Origin: an uncultured Lachnospiraceae bacterium
GTDB lineage: Bacteria; Bacillota_A; Clostridia; Lachnospirales; Lachnospiraceae
Assembly: GCA_910577835.1 (NCBI GenBank)
Contig: CAJTOU010000010.1
Coordinates: 1-64,000 of the forward strand
Reading direction: 5' to 3'
Length of the DNA stretch: 64,000 nucleotides
Within the stretch, counting starts at the first letter, position 1; each line of letters begins with the position of its first letter. The position numbers were made by a program, and so were the translations under genes. Below are positions 36,116-45,323 of this stretch, one piece after another. The notes beneath the pieces were generated by a model that searched no databases, had not been told where the DNA came from, and was given only the letters and a program-made list of their open reading frames with translations.

Positions 36116-37330
36116 TTATTCCATCCGGATTCTTGTGATAATACCCTCTGTTGCCTCTGCCGCTTTTTCAAATTCCGCCTCAGACATTACCTGTGTCACA
36201 AATGCAAATTCACCTGTAACTCCGTCTACACTGACAGGCTTCACATCACCAAAGTGGTCTGCTATTTCTTCCATTTTCATATCGGCACTTCCTGATATCC
36301 TGACAAAAAACCTGCTCTTTGCATCTGCAATATCCGAAAGTTCCAGCTTTTTGCTGCTCCAAATCTGCATAATATGTGTATTTTTATGCTTTGCAGCATC
36401 TACCACATCTGACACCACTGCGCTGGCCGTCGGCAGCTTTCCTGCACCGCTTCCATAAAACATAACATCGCCAAGAACATTTCCCTTTACCAGAATGCCG
36501 TTTAACACGCCATTTACACTGTACAGAGGATTATTGTCATCAATCATAAACGGAGCTACCATTGCAAAAAATTTATCTCCTGCGCGTCTGCTTTTTCCAA
36601 ATAATTTAATCACTTTGCCAAGCTTTGCGGCATATTTAAAATCAATATCTGTAATCTTTGTGATTCCTTCTGTGTAAATATCCTCATAATCCACATGCTG
36701 CCCATAAGCAAGAGAAGTAAGAATCGCAATTTTACGGCAGGCATCATATCCTTCCACATCAGCCTCCGGATTTCTCTCCGCATATCCAAGCTCCTGCGCC
36801 TCTTTTAAAACAGTGTCAAAGTCAAGACCTTCTTTGCTCATCTTTGTCATAATATAATTGGTCGTACCGTTTAATATGCCTGTGATTTCCATAATCTCAT
36901 CCGCGGTCAGTGATTGGTTTAACGGCCGAATAATCGGAATACCACCGCCTACACTGGCTTCAAACAAAAAGTTTTTATTCATTTTTTCAGAAAGCTTTAA
37001 AAGCTCCGGCCCGTATTTTGCCACCAGTTCTTTATTAGAGGTACAATAACTCTTGCCATGCTCCAGAGAAGCCTTCGCAAAGGAATATGCCGGATTTGTG
37101 CCGCCCATCGCCTCTACAACAATATCCACTTCCTCATCATTTACAATGGTATCAAAATCATGCACCAGTATATTTTCAATTGGAGAATTCGGAAATTCTC
37201 TTAAATCAAGGACATACTTAATATTAATATCATCGCCAATCCGCTTTGCAATACTTTCTTTATTGGTTGTGATTACCTCCACAACACCAGAACCTACCGT
37301 ACCGTATCCTAAAACAGCTATATTTATCAT
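36116..37330 (-). CDS. hom: Homoserine dehydrogenase
   Basis: 404 residues. Reduces aspartate semialdehyde to homoserine with NAD(P)H on the way to threonine and methionine. Rossmann start INIAVLGYGTVGSGVVEVI, GGTNPAYSFAKASLEHGK, catalytic region VGGGIPIIRPL and GILNGTTNYIMTKM, AERNPEADVEGYDACRKIAILTS, and a C-terminal ACT domain (about 320-404: FFVRISGSADMKMEEIADHFG) for feedback control. Weak RBS (GAGAAAG). The repeated leader (copy B) separates it from the ACT gene. Confidence 0.96.
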   Translation of the reverse strand: MINIAVLGYGTVGSGVVEVITTNKESIAKRIGDDINIKYVLDLREFPNSPIENILVHDFDTIVNDEEVDIVVEAMGGTNPAYSFAKASLEHGKSYCTSNKELVAKYGPELLKLSEKMNKNFLFEASVGGGIPIIRPLNQSLTADEIMEITGILNGTTNYIMTKMSKEGLDFDTVLKEAQELGYAERNPEADVEGYDACRKIAILTSLAYGQHVDYEDIYTEGITKITDIDFKYAAKLGKVIKLFGKSRRAGDKFFAMVAPFMIDDNNPLYSVNGVLNGILVKGNVLGDVMFYGSGAGKLPTASAVVSDVVDAAKHKNTHIMQIWSSKKLELSDIADAKSRFFVRISGSADMKMEEIADHFGDVKPVSVDGVTGEFAFVTQVMSEAEFEKAAEATEGIITRIRME

Positions 37331-37349
37331 TTTCTGCTTTCTCTGCTGC

Positions 37350-37492
37350 TAAAAACATATACAAAACATATATACCAGATGATTTGCTACAATCTCACGA
37401 TTTGTAGTTGCTGTTTCATCGTATATGCTTTTTAGCTTTTCCTTTCCTAAATTTTTATTTTTTCCCTTGGTTTCTGGGACTTGACCATTGAC
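37350..37492 (-). repeat. Copy B of the ~145-bp repeated leader element (upstream of hom)
   Basis: Partner of 29934-30079. It begins directly at the stop codon of the ACT gene (37493-37495) and ends 20 bases before hom. Compared with copy A it has a 20-base different middle (GATGAAACAGCAACTAC region), while both ends are conserved. Confidence 0.85.
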
Positions 37493-37939
37493 CTATTCCA
37501 TCGCAAGTATCTTTACATATTGTATGCCATTCTTTTGTTCAAGTTCCGTCATCATCAGTGACATATCCAAATGCGGCGGAATTTCCACACTTAAAGTCAA
37601 AGATGCCACACCGTTAATTGGAATAGTCTGATGAATAGTTAAAATATTTGCCGAATAACAGGCAATAATTTTCAATACCTGCGACAGCATTCCCGGCTGG
37701 TCATCCATTTGCAGCACAAAAGTAACCGTTCTGCCCTTTACATTTTCATGAAATGGAAAAATATCATCCTTATATTTATAAAAGGAACTCCTGCTAAGTC
37801 CCACTTTCTCCGCTGCTTCCTGAATCGTCATAACCTTTTCTGATTCTAAAAGACGTTTTGCCTCTATCACCTTCAGCAAAACCTCTGGCACAGCCTTCTG
37901 TTTTATCAGATAATATTTTTGATTCTCTTTTTCTCCCAT
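37493..37939 (-). CDS. ACT-domain protein of the UPF0735/PheB-like group
   Basis: 148 residues. N-terminal helix-turn-helix-like part (MTIQEAAEKVGLSRSSFYKYKDDIFPF, about 38-66) followed by an ACT domain (VTFVLQMDDQPGMLSQVLKIIACYSANILTIHQ). These proteins usually neighbour hom and probably sense an amino acid to tune aspartate-family synthesis; biochemistry is limited. RBS GGAGCAGG. Same strand as hom and the ApgM gene. Confidence 0.88.
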   Translation of the reverse strand: MGEKENQKYYLIKQKAVPEVLLKVIEAKRLLESEKVMTIQEAAEKVGLSRSSFYKYKDDIFPFHENVKGRTVTFVLQMDDQPGMLSQVLKIIACYSANILTIHQTIPINGVASLTLSVEIPPHLDMSLMMTELEQKNGIQYVKILAME

Positions 37940-38022
37940 GTTGCCTGCTCCACAAAACTTTCCTACTGCTTAATCACTTACTGCTTAATCATTTACCACT
38001 TAAACATTTGCCTTTTTCCTAT

Positions 38023-38478
38023 TTACTGCTTGACCATCTCATCAATCTTTTCCAATTCCTCATCAGAAAGAAGATAATCTACATTAATCAACACAATAAG
38101 GGTATCCTGGCTCTTAATTACCTTCTGAAAATACCTTGTATCATTGCTAATTACAATCGGTGGAACATTAAAAAGGTCCTTTACATCTACATCATGTATT
38201 TCTTTTACACCGTCTACCTCCAGTGCTATCTTTGAGGTTTTTACCCTTACAATAATATACTGCCTCTCCTGACTGACTGACTGAGGCAGACCGAACTTTG
38301 CCCTGAGGTCATAAACGGGGATAATCTCTCCTCTTAAATTAATAATTCCCCTGATATAATTTACTGTATTGGGAACTCTTACTATCTGCTGTTCCTTTTC
38401 AATTCCCTGTACCAGATTAATGTCCACTCCATAATTTTCATTATCCAGTTTAAATACTACGGGCTTCATTTCCTCCAT
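38023..38478 (-). CDS. cheW: CheW chemotaxis coupling protein
   Basis: 151 residues, single CheW domain: FKLDNENYGVDINLVQGIEKEQQIVRVPNT, YIRGIINLRGEIIPVYDLRAKFG, and VDGVKEIHDVDVKDLFNVPP. Links chemoreceptors to CheA, implying a motile organism. RBS AAAAGGAG. Lies alone between prfB and the ACT gene, away from any other chemotaxis gene in the window. Confidence 0.95.
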   Translation of the reverse strand: MEEMKPVVFKLDNENYGVDINLVQGIEKEQQIVRVPNTVNYIRGIINLRGEIIPVYDLRAKFGLPQSVSQERQYIIVRVKTSKIALEVDGVKEIHDVDVKDLFNVPPIVISNDTRYFQKVIKSQDTLIVLINVDYLLSDEELEKIDEMVKQ

Positions 38479-38523
38479 AATTTTCTCCTTTTACCGTAAT
38501 CCTAGCACTTGATAATTTTCTGC

Positions 38524-39643
38524 CTAACTGTCCTGTCTGCCAGAATTTATAAACTTTAAATATGCATTGATAAATAAATCAATTCCTCCGTCCAGCACAT
38601 TCTGAACATTTCCTGTTTCTTCATTTGTCCGATGGTCCTTTACCATAGTATATGGCTGCAGTACATACGAACGTATCTGACTTCCCCATCCATTATCTGA
38701 TACTTCCCCACGTATGCCGGACATCTTTTCTTCGTTTTCCTTTTTCGCTTTTAAATAAAGCTGCGCCTTCAGCATTTTCATACACATATCCTTATTCTGA
38801 AACTGTGAGCGCTCATTCTGGCACTGCACTACGATTCCCGTAGGAAGATGCATAATACGTACTGCGGATGAGGTTTTATTAATATGCTGCCCACCTGCTC
38901 CGCTGGAACGATAGGTATCAATTTTTAAATCATCTTCGTTAATCTCAATATCTATATCCTCATCAATATCCGGCATAACATCACAGGAAACAAACGAGGT
39001 CTGGCGCTTTCCTGCCGCATTAAACGGTGATATCCGCACAAGCCGGTGAACACCGCTTTCGCTTTTCAGATAACCATAGGCATTTTCGCCTTTGATTAAA
39101 ACTGTAACTGATTTATATCCGGCCTCGTCGCCCTCCAGAAAATCAATTACCTCGCAGGTAAAGCCCTTCTTTTCAGCCCATCTTGTATACATACGGTAAA
39201 GCATGGAAGCCCAGTCACAGCTTTCTGTACCGCCGGCCCCTGCATGAAGAGTCAATATGGCATCATCTCTGTCATATTCTCCTGACAGCAGGGTAGTAAT
39301 TCTGAGCTCCTCATAGGCACCAAGAAAGGCATCCACTGCCTCCTTTACCTCTGAAATCAGGGATTCATCCTGCTCCTCATATCCCATTTCCAACAAAGTG
39401 CGTGCGTCTTCATACAGATTTTGCAAATCATAAAAGCTCTGCTTTGTACTTTTGAGCGCATTTAATTCTCTTGTCTGATATCCTGCCTTGTCCGGATTGT
39501 CCCAAAAATCCGGCTCCTCCATTTTTCTTGATAATTCATTAATCCTCATTTCCTTATTGTCGAGGTCAAAGTGAATCCCTCAGTTCTTCTAATGGGCCTT
39601 CATAGTTGTTTAAAGTAAATTTAAACTGGTCTAATTCTACCAC
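38524..39643 (-). CDS. prfB: Peptide chain release factor 2 with programmed +1 frameshift
   Basis: 372 residues after frameshifting. Start GTG at 39643 (GGAAG seven bases upstream), reading MVELDQFKFTLNNY. At 39571-39566 the sequence is CTT TGA C, preceded by AGGG three to five codons back, which is the standard RF2 autoregulatory shift: the ribosome slips from CTT to TTT and continues at GAC (DLDNKEMRINEL). The rest carries the stop-recognition SPF motif (ISPFNAAGKRQTSF), the peptidyl-release GGQ (SGAGGQHINKT) and normal length. A start at 39549 would skip the first 31 residues. It releases UGA and UAA in the cytoplasm. Confidence 0.96.
39566..39578 (-). promoter_or_regulatory. prfB: Programmed +1 frameshift site of prfB
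   Basis: AGGGATTCACTTTGAC on the minus strand: an SD-like AGGG, the slippery CTT, the in-frame TGA at 39568-39566 and the following C. Low RF2 favours the shift, so RF2 controls its own synthesis. Confidence 0.95.
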
Positions 39644-39694
39644 AAAATCACTTCCTTTTTTCTTAATATTTTTTACAGCTATTACATGATATAA

Positions 39695-42268
39695 TTACAC
39701 TTTTCTCATGCAACACTGTTTATATTTCTTGCCTGAACCGCACGGACACGGGTCGTTTGGATAAATTTTCTTTTCTTCTCTTTTTTTCGGGGCTCTCACT
39801 GCGGATTCATCTTTATTTGTACCAGTTACCTTGGCTACCTGCTCTCTCTCTATTTTCTGCTGAATCTGAACATGCATAAGCGACTTCACAGTGTCTTCCA
39901 TAATTCCCTGTTCCATATCTTCAAACATCTCAAATCCAGCAATCCGGTACTCGGAAACAGGGTCCCTCTGGCCCAGTGCACGCAGACCAATCCCCTGACG
40001 AAGCTGGTCCATATCATCAATATGGTCCATCCACTTGCGGTCAATTACTTTGAGCAGAATAATTCTTTCCACTTCTCTAATCTGTTCTGCCTCCGGAAAT
40101 TCTGCTTCCTTTTCCTCATACTTATGAACGGACTCTTCCTTAATCTGCTGCTTGAGTTTCGCCACAGTCATTCCCTTTGCTTCCTCCTCATCAAACAGCA
40201 CAGGCGCAATCGGAATAACAGGAAGAAGAAGCTCGTTTAATTCCTTCATATTCCATTCTGTGGCCGGCTGGTCGTCAGTTGCCACCATATCCACTTTCTG
40301 TTCTACTACATCGGTAATCATTTTATAAATTACATCCCGCATATTTTCTCCATCCAACACACGGCGTCGTTCCTTATAAATAATCTCTCTCTGGTCATTG
40401 TTTACAGCATCATAATCAAGAAGATTCTTTCGAATTCCATAGTTGTTATTCTCAATTTTCTTCTGTGCATTTTCTATCGCACTTGACAGCATTTTATGCT
40501 CAATTCTGTCATTTTCTCCGATACCGGTTGCGTTAAAGATGGCTATCATCTTTTCTGAGCCGAAGAGTCTCATAATATCATCTTCCAGTGAAATAAAGAA
40601 AATGGATTCACCCGGGTCGCCCTGACGGCCGGAACGACCTCTTAACTGATTGTCAATACGTCTTGACTCATGACGTTCTGTACCGATAATTTTAAGACCG
40701 CCGGCTGCTCTTGCCTCATCATCAAGTTTAATATCCGTACCACGTCCTGCCATGTTTGTCGCAATTGTAACATTACCATGAATACCTGCTTCAGCGACAA
40801 TCTCTGCCTCCATCTCATGATACTTTGCATTCAGTACCCTGTGTTTAATGCCTGCCTTTGTCAAAAGCTTGCTTAATTCCTCGGATGCCTCTATGGTAAT
40901 CGTACCTACAAGCACCGGCTGTCCCTTTTCCTGACTTGCCTTGATTTCTTCAACAACAGCATTGAGCTTGCCTTTTTTGCTCTTATATACCGCATCATCT
41001 CTGTCAATCCTTGCCACCGGCACATTTGTTGGTATGCTGACTACGTCCATACCGTAAATATTGCGGAATTCCTGTTCTTCGGTAATCGCCGTACCAGTCA
41101 TTCCCGACTTCTTTTCATATTTATTAAAAAAGTTCTGGAAGGTAATCGTTGCAAGCGTTTTGCTTTCTCTCTTGATTTTTACATGCTCCTTTGCCTCAAT
41201 TGCCTGATGAAGACCATCGGAAAAACGTCTGCCCGGCATAATACGTCCTGTAAATTCATCAACAATCAAAACCTCGCCGTCTTCATTTACCACATAGTCT
41301 TTATCCTTAAACATCAGATAATTTGCTTTCAACGCAAGGGACATATTGTGCTGAAGCTCAAGATTATCAGGGTCCGCGTAATTATCTACATGGAAATATT
41401 TTTCCACCTTCTCCACACCCTGCGCAGTCAGGTTTACAAATTTATCCTTTTCATTTACTACAAAATCTCCGGATTCCTCAAAGGATTCTCCCATCAGGAC
41501 ATCCATCTTGGTCATCTCGTGATATTCTCCCTGTGTCATCTGTCTTGCAAGAATATCACACATTTCATAAAGCTTTGTGGATTTTCCGCTCTGACCGGAA
41601 ATAATCAGAGGGGTTCTCGCCTCATCAATCAGAACAGAGTCCACCTCATCAACAATCGCATAGTGAAGTCCACGCTGCACCATCTGCTCTTTATAAATAA
41701 CCATATTGTCTCTCAGATAATCAAACCCAAGCTCATTGTTTGTAATATAGGTAATATCACAGTCGTAGGCTTCTTTTCTTTCCTTATTGTCCATGCTGTT
41801 TAAAATACAGCCGACTGTCAGTCCCAAAAATTTATGAACCTGTCCCATCCATTCCGCATCACGCTTTGCCAGATAGTCATTGACTGTTACAACATGTACG
41901 CCCTGACCAGCAAGGGCATTCAGGTACGCTGGAAGAAGACATGTCTGTGTTTTTCCTTCGCCGGTACGCATTTCTGCAATACGGCCTTGGTGAAGAATAA
42001 TACCGCCCATAAGCTGAACCCTGTAATGTTCTGTTTTTAAAACTCTTCGGGCGGCCTCTCTCACTACTGCATATGCCTCCGGCAGCAGGTCGTCTAAAGT
42101 TTCACCTTTTTTATAGCGCTCCTTAAACTCGGCTGTCTTATCATGGAGCTGCTCATCAGTCATCTCCATCATCTTATCCCTCATGGAGCAGATTTTATCT
42201 ACAATCGGCGTAATACGCTTGATTTCTCTATCACTGTATGTACCAAATACTTTTGAAATTAATCCCAT
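39695..42268 (-). CDS. secA: Protein translocase ATPase SecA
   Basis: 857 residues from the ATG at 42268 (GGAGG, then MGLISKVFGTYSDRE); the longer frame has no RBS. Drives Sec-dependent export. Marks: Walker A RTGEGKTQTCLLPAYLNAL, DEAD-like AIVDEVDSVLIDEARTPLIISG, helicase motif IATNMAGRGTDIKL, GRSGRQGDPGESIFF and C-terminal zinc-binding SEC-C domain NDPCPCGSGKKYKQCC. Neighbour to prfB, a common clostridial order. Confidence 0.97.
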   Translation of the reverse strand: MGLISKVFGTYSDREIKRITPIVDKICSMRDKMMEMTDEQLHDKTAEFKERYKKGETLDDLLPEAYAVVREAARRVLKTEHYRVQLMGGIILHQGRIAEMRTGEGKTQTCLLPAYLNALAGQGVHVVTVNDYLAKRDAEWMGQVHKFLGLTVGCILNSMDNKERKEAYDCDITYITNNELGFDYLRDNMVIYKEQMVQRGLHYAIVDEVDSVLIDEARTPLIISGQSGKSTKLYEMCDILARQMTQGEYHEMTKMDVLMGESFEESGDFVVNEKDKFVNLTAQGVEKVEKYFHVDNYADPDNLELQHNMSLALKANYLMFKDKDYVVNEDGEVLIVDEFTGRIMPGRRFSDGLHQAIEAKEHVKIKRESKTLATITFQNFFNKYEKKSGMTGTAITEEQEFRNIYGMDVVSIPTNVPVARIDRDDAVYKSKKGKLNAVVEEIKASQEKGQPVLVGTITIEASEELSKLLTKAGIKHRVLNAKYHEMEAEIVAEAGIHGNVTIATNMAGRGTDIKLDDEARAAGGLKIIGTERHESRRIDNQLRGRSGRQGDPGESIFFISLEDDIMRLFGSEKMIAIFNATGIGENDRIEHKMLSSAIENAQKKIENNNYGIRKNLLDYDAVNNDQREIIYKERRRVLDGENMRDVIYKMITDVVEQKVDMVATDDQPATEWNMKELNELLLPVIPIAPVLFDEEEAKGMTVAKLKQQIKEESVHKYEEKEAEFPEAEQIREVERIILLKVIDRKWMDHIDDMDQLRQGIGLRALGQRDPVSEYRIAGFEMFEDMEQGIMEDTVKSLMHVQIQQKIEREQVAKVTGTNKDESAVRAPKKREEKKIYPNDPCPCGSGKKYKQCCMRKV

Positions 42269-42304
42269 TTTAATCCTCCAACAATATGATTGACTAACAA
42301 AAAT

Positions 42305-42363
42305 AAACATAATGCATTGCAGGTCATCAAACAAAGTCTGATGACATATAGGGCATTATGTTT
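42305..42363 (-). other. Hairpin in the secA upstream region, sharing its inner arm with the element at 62249
   Basis: Outer stem of 11 perfect base pairs (AAACATAATGC / GCATTATGTTT) around an inner stem GTCATCA / TGATGAC. The inner part, CAGGTC-R-TCA ... AAAG-Y-CTGATGACATA, recurs at about 62336-62365 within the second hairpin element. Could be the end of the alpha-galactosidase transcript or part of the secA leader. Confidence 0.7.
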
Positions 42364-42443
42364 ATATATTTTACCACGTATCACGGGTTTATTCAACTAT
42401 ATAATTTAACGGATTTATAAACTTTTTGTGACTGAGTGTCCTG

Positions 42444-44633
42444 CTATACCTTTCTAAACCTCCATGTCCGGCTGTTAAAATCTCCCCAGAGGTCCACTGT
42501 CAGTCCGATATTCATCAGCTCATCTCCTGAATAACGCTTTCCTCCGTTAACTCCCAGAACCTCATACATGGCATCTGCTTCCAATGCGGTAAACTTCATT
42601 CTCGAAATGCCCCCATTTACCTCGCAGAGAATCCTGAAATATGCTGCAAATATATCTTTTCCATCCTCTGAAATAAACTGCCATGCTGTCGTGTTTCCTT
42701 CAAACGGGCTTTGGAGACGGTACATATCCCCTGACTGGATAAAGGTTCTCAAATCCTTATATTGTTTAATCTGCATTCTGACCTCATCCTTTTCTTCTTC
42801 TGTAAATGCAGCAAGGTCCAATTCATATCCAAAATTTCCGCTCATTGCCACATCTCCCCGCATAGAAAGAGATGTCATTCTGTGTGCCTGATGATTTGGA
42901 ACCGCAGATACATGACAGCCCATGGCACTGACCGGATATACAAGACTTGTTCCATATTGAATATACAGCCGTTCCACCGCATCTGTATCATCACTGGTCC
43001 ATGTCTGCGGCATATAATAAAGCATACCAGGGTCGAATCTTCCACCTCCGCCTGAACAGCTCTCAAACAGAACATCCGGATGTTTTGACACAATTTCTTC
43101 CATTACATGATAAAGTCCAAGCATATATCTGTGAGGCATTTCCTTCTGTCTCTTTGGTGGAAGTCCTGCGGAGCCAAGTTCGCTCATATGACGGTTCATA
43201 TCCCATTTTACATAGCCAATCGCTGCTTCATCAAGCACCTGAGAAACAGTTTTTATAATATATTCACAAACATCTTCTCTGCTTAAATCAAGTGTAAGCT
43301 GATTTCTACATTCTGTCCGCTCCCGCCCTGGTATATGGATACACCAGTCCGGATGCGCTCTGTACAAATCACTGTCCGGTGAAACCATCTCCGGCTCAAA
43401 CCAGAGACCGAACAAAATCCCATATTCCTTTACTTTCTCTGCCAGTCCGCCAATGCCGTCAGGAAGCTTTTCTTTATTCACATACCAGTCACCAAGCGAA
43501 CAGTTATCACTGTTTCGTTTTCCAAACCAGCCGTCGTCAAGCACCAGAAGCTCAATTCCAAGCTCGGAAGCGGTCTTTGCAAGTTCTAATATCTTTTCCT
43601 CATTAAAATCAAAATAAGTAGCTTCCCAGTTATTTGCCAGAATCGGTCTTATGGCATCTCTGTATTTTCCACGAACCAGTCTTTTCCGGTAAAGTCTATG
43701 ATACACTCTTGACATTTCTCCAAATCCATGTGAAGAATATACCATCACCGCCTCTGGAGCTTGAAAGCTCTCTCCGCTTTCAAGTAACCATGAAAAATCA
43801 TAATCATTCATTCCTATATAGGCTCTTGCCTTAAATATCTGGTCTACCTCCACACCGGCAGTAAAATTCCCGCTGTATACAAGATTAAATCCATACACTT
43901 CGCCATATTCCTCATTGGCATTTTTTGATGCCAGCGCAAAAAACGGATTTAACTGATGGCTTGAAGCTCCACGCCTGCTTTCTATCGACTGGATTCCACT
44001 TCTTAAACGGTTTCTTTCTATATGTCTTTCTCTGCCCCATGCGCCTGACAGCTCCACAAAATCATAATCAGAAGTTTCATAATCCACGCTTGCGCTCATT
44101 ACCTTTTCAAGCAGAATTTGTTCTGAACTTTCGTTGATAATCCGCACGCTTCTTGTAATGGCGTCGATTTCATTGTAAGCGGTATACATAAGCACAACCT
44201 TCATGCTCTTTAATGTATCTGTCAATACAATCTCAAGCGTATCCGCTTCTGAAGCATCTTCAATATAGGTTGCCGGAAGTCCTTTTAATTTTGGCTTGCC
44301 GGAAGTGATTTTATAACTGTCATAGATTAATTCCACTGCTCTGCTGCCGTCTGAAAATACTGCCTGTACTGCTGGAATCCGGTAGTCGGTACCACAGCCC
44401 ACGGGATATTCCTGACATACAAAATCAAGAGAATAGCCTCTGTCTTTTGTATCTGGTACTGCATCAAAACTGATAAATCTGTTTAGTTGCGCATTTTCCA
44501 TATCAGGAGTTTTTATTTTTCTGCCCCAGTATACATGAGAAAGATACTTCTCCTTTGCCACCTTCATAATATAACTGGTATTTTTTGTTGTAAGATGAAA
44601 TACCTTCTCTCTTTCATCAAATGTAATACTCAT
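42444..44633 (-). CDS. GH36 alpha-galactosidase
   Basis: 729 residues, the usual length for bacterial GH36. No signal peptide, so it acts in the cytoplasm on imported alpha-galactosides such as raffinose-type sugars. Marks: N-terminal beta super-sandwich, TIM barrel with WEATYFDFNEEKILELAKTA, LLVLDDGWFGKRN, nucleophile Asp in KWDMNRHMSE, CSGGGGRFDPGMLYYMPQ and acid/base Asp in TWTSDDTDA. No transporter or regulator gene is adjacent. Confidence 0.95.
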   Translation of the reverse strand: MSITFDEREKVFHLTTKNTSYIMKVAKEKYLSHVYWGRKIKTPDMENAQLNRFISFDAVPDTKDRGYSLDFVCQEYPVGCGTDYRIPAVQAVFSDGSRAVELIYDSYKITSGKPKLKGLPATYIEDASEADTLEIVLTDTLKSMKVVLMYTAYNEIDAITRSVRIINESSEQILLEKVMSASVDYETSDYDFVELSGAWGRERHIERNRLRSGIQSIESRRGASSHQLNPFFALASKNANEEYGEVYGFNLVYSGNFTAGVEVDQIFKARAYIGMNDYDFSWLLESGESFQAPEAVMVYSSHGFGEMSRVYHRLYRKRLVRGKYRDAIRPILANNWEATYFDFNEEKILELAKTASELGIELLVLDDGWFGKRNSDNCSLGDWYVNKEKLPDGIGGLAEKVKEYGILFGLWFEPEMVSPDSDLYRAHPDWCIHIPGRERTECRNQLTLDLSREDVCEYIIKTVSQVLDEAAIGYVKWDMNRHMSELGSAGLPPKRQKEMPHRYMLGLYHVMEEIVSKHPDVLFESCSGGGGRFDPGMLYYMPQTWTSDDTDAVERLYIQYGTSLVYPVSAMGCHVSAVPNHQAHRMTSLSMRGDVAMSGNFGYELDLAAFTEEEKDEVRMQIKQYKDLRTFIQSGDMYRLQSPFEGNTTAWQFISEDGKDIFAAYFRILCEVNGGISRMKFTALEADAMYEVLGVNGGKRYSGDELMNIGLTVDLWGDFNSRTWRFRKV

Positions 44634-44767
44634 ATTTTTTACAGTTCCTTTCCAGAAGTATAAATAAATTTTTTACTTTGTTTTCTCAATTTACAGCCTT
44701 TTCATTATTTCTAAAATATTATCAAAAAATACTTGGCATTGAAAATATTATTATTTACAGTTTTTAG

Positions 44768-45241
44768 TTATTTTTGAATCACATCTATAATTTCCGCAAC
44801 ATACATTGTGTGATAATTTCCACCGTCATACCATTTCTTCACTGCTTCTTTGTTTGTAAAACATTCTTCTTTCATATCCTGCGCATACATTTTGCGGCAA
44901 ATAAAGGTAAGCTCTGCTTCCTCGAAAACAGGCGCGCCGTTTTGCAATGCCGGATGAAGATTACTTTTCTCTATTTTATCTTCGTCTCTTCCAGATACTT
45001 TTCCCATATATCCGAGCATTTCCCGCTTCTCTTCCCCGAAAAACGAAAGAGAAAATGTTTCTTCGTTATCTACAAACTCTTTGGTATATCTTGTTTCGCG
45101 GATAAATACAAAGGCTACATTTTTACCCCACATTACACCAAGACCGCCCCAAGATGCTGTCATGGCATTTATTTTACCCTGCTTTTCGGCGCCCACAAGC
45201 ATCCACTGCTTTCCTATCATGTCAAATACATTTCCTGTCAT
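44768..45241 (-). CDS. Flavin reductase-like (split-barrel FMN-binding) protein
   Basis: 157 residues. FMN-binding split barrel of the DIM6/NTAB type: MLVGAEKQGKINAMTASWGGLGVMWGKNVAFVFIRETRYT, then SLSFFGEEKREMLGYMGKVSGRDEDK. Likely reduces or binds flavin, or acts as a small oxidoreductase; the substrate is unknown. GGAGG RBS. Alone on its strand segment. Confidence 0.85.
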   Translation of the reverse strand: MTGNVFDMIGKQWMLVGAEKQGKINAMTASWGGLGVMWGKNVAFVFIRETRYTKEFVDNEETFSLSFFGEEKREMLGYMGKVSGRDEDKIEKSNLHPALQNGAPVFEEAELTFICRKMYAQDMKEECFTNKEAVKKWYDGGNYHTMYVAEIIDVIQK

Positions 45242-45323
45242 AGTTTTCCTCCAAAATTAAAAATTTTTATCTATAATATATATGTTCTCTTGTGAAATTT
45301 CAATAGCAAAATGTGAGGAAAAT

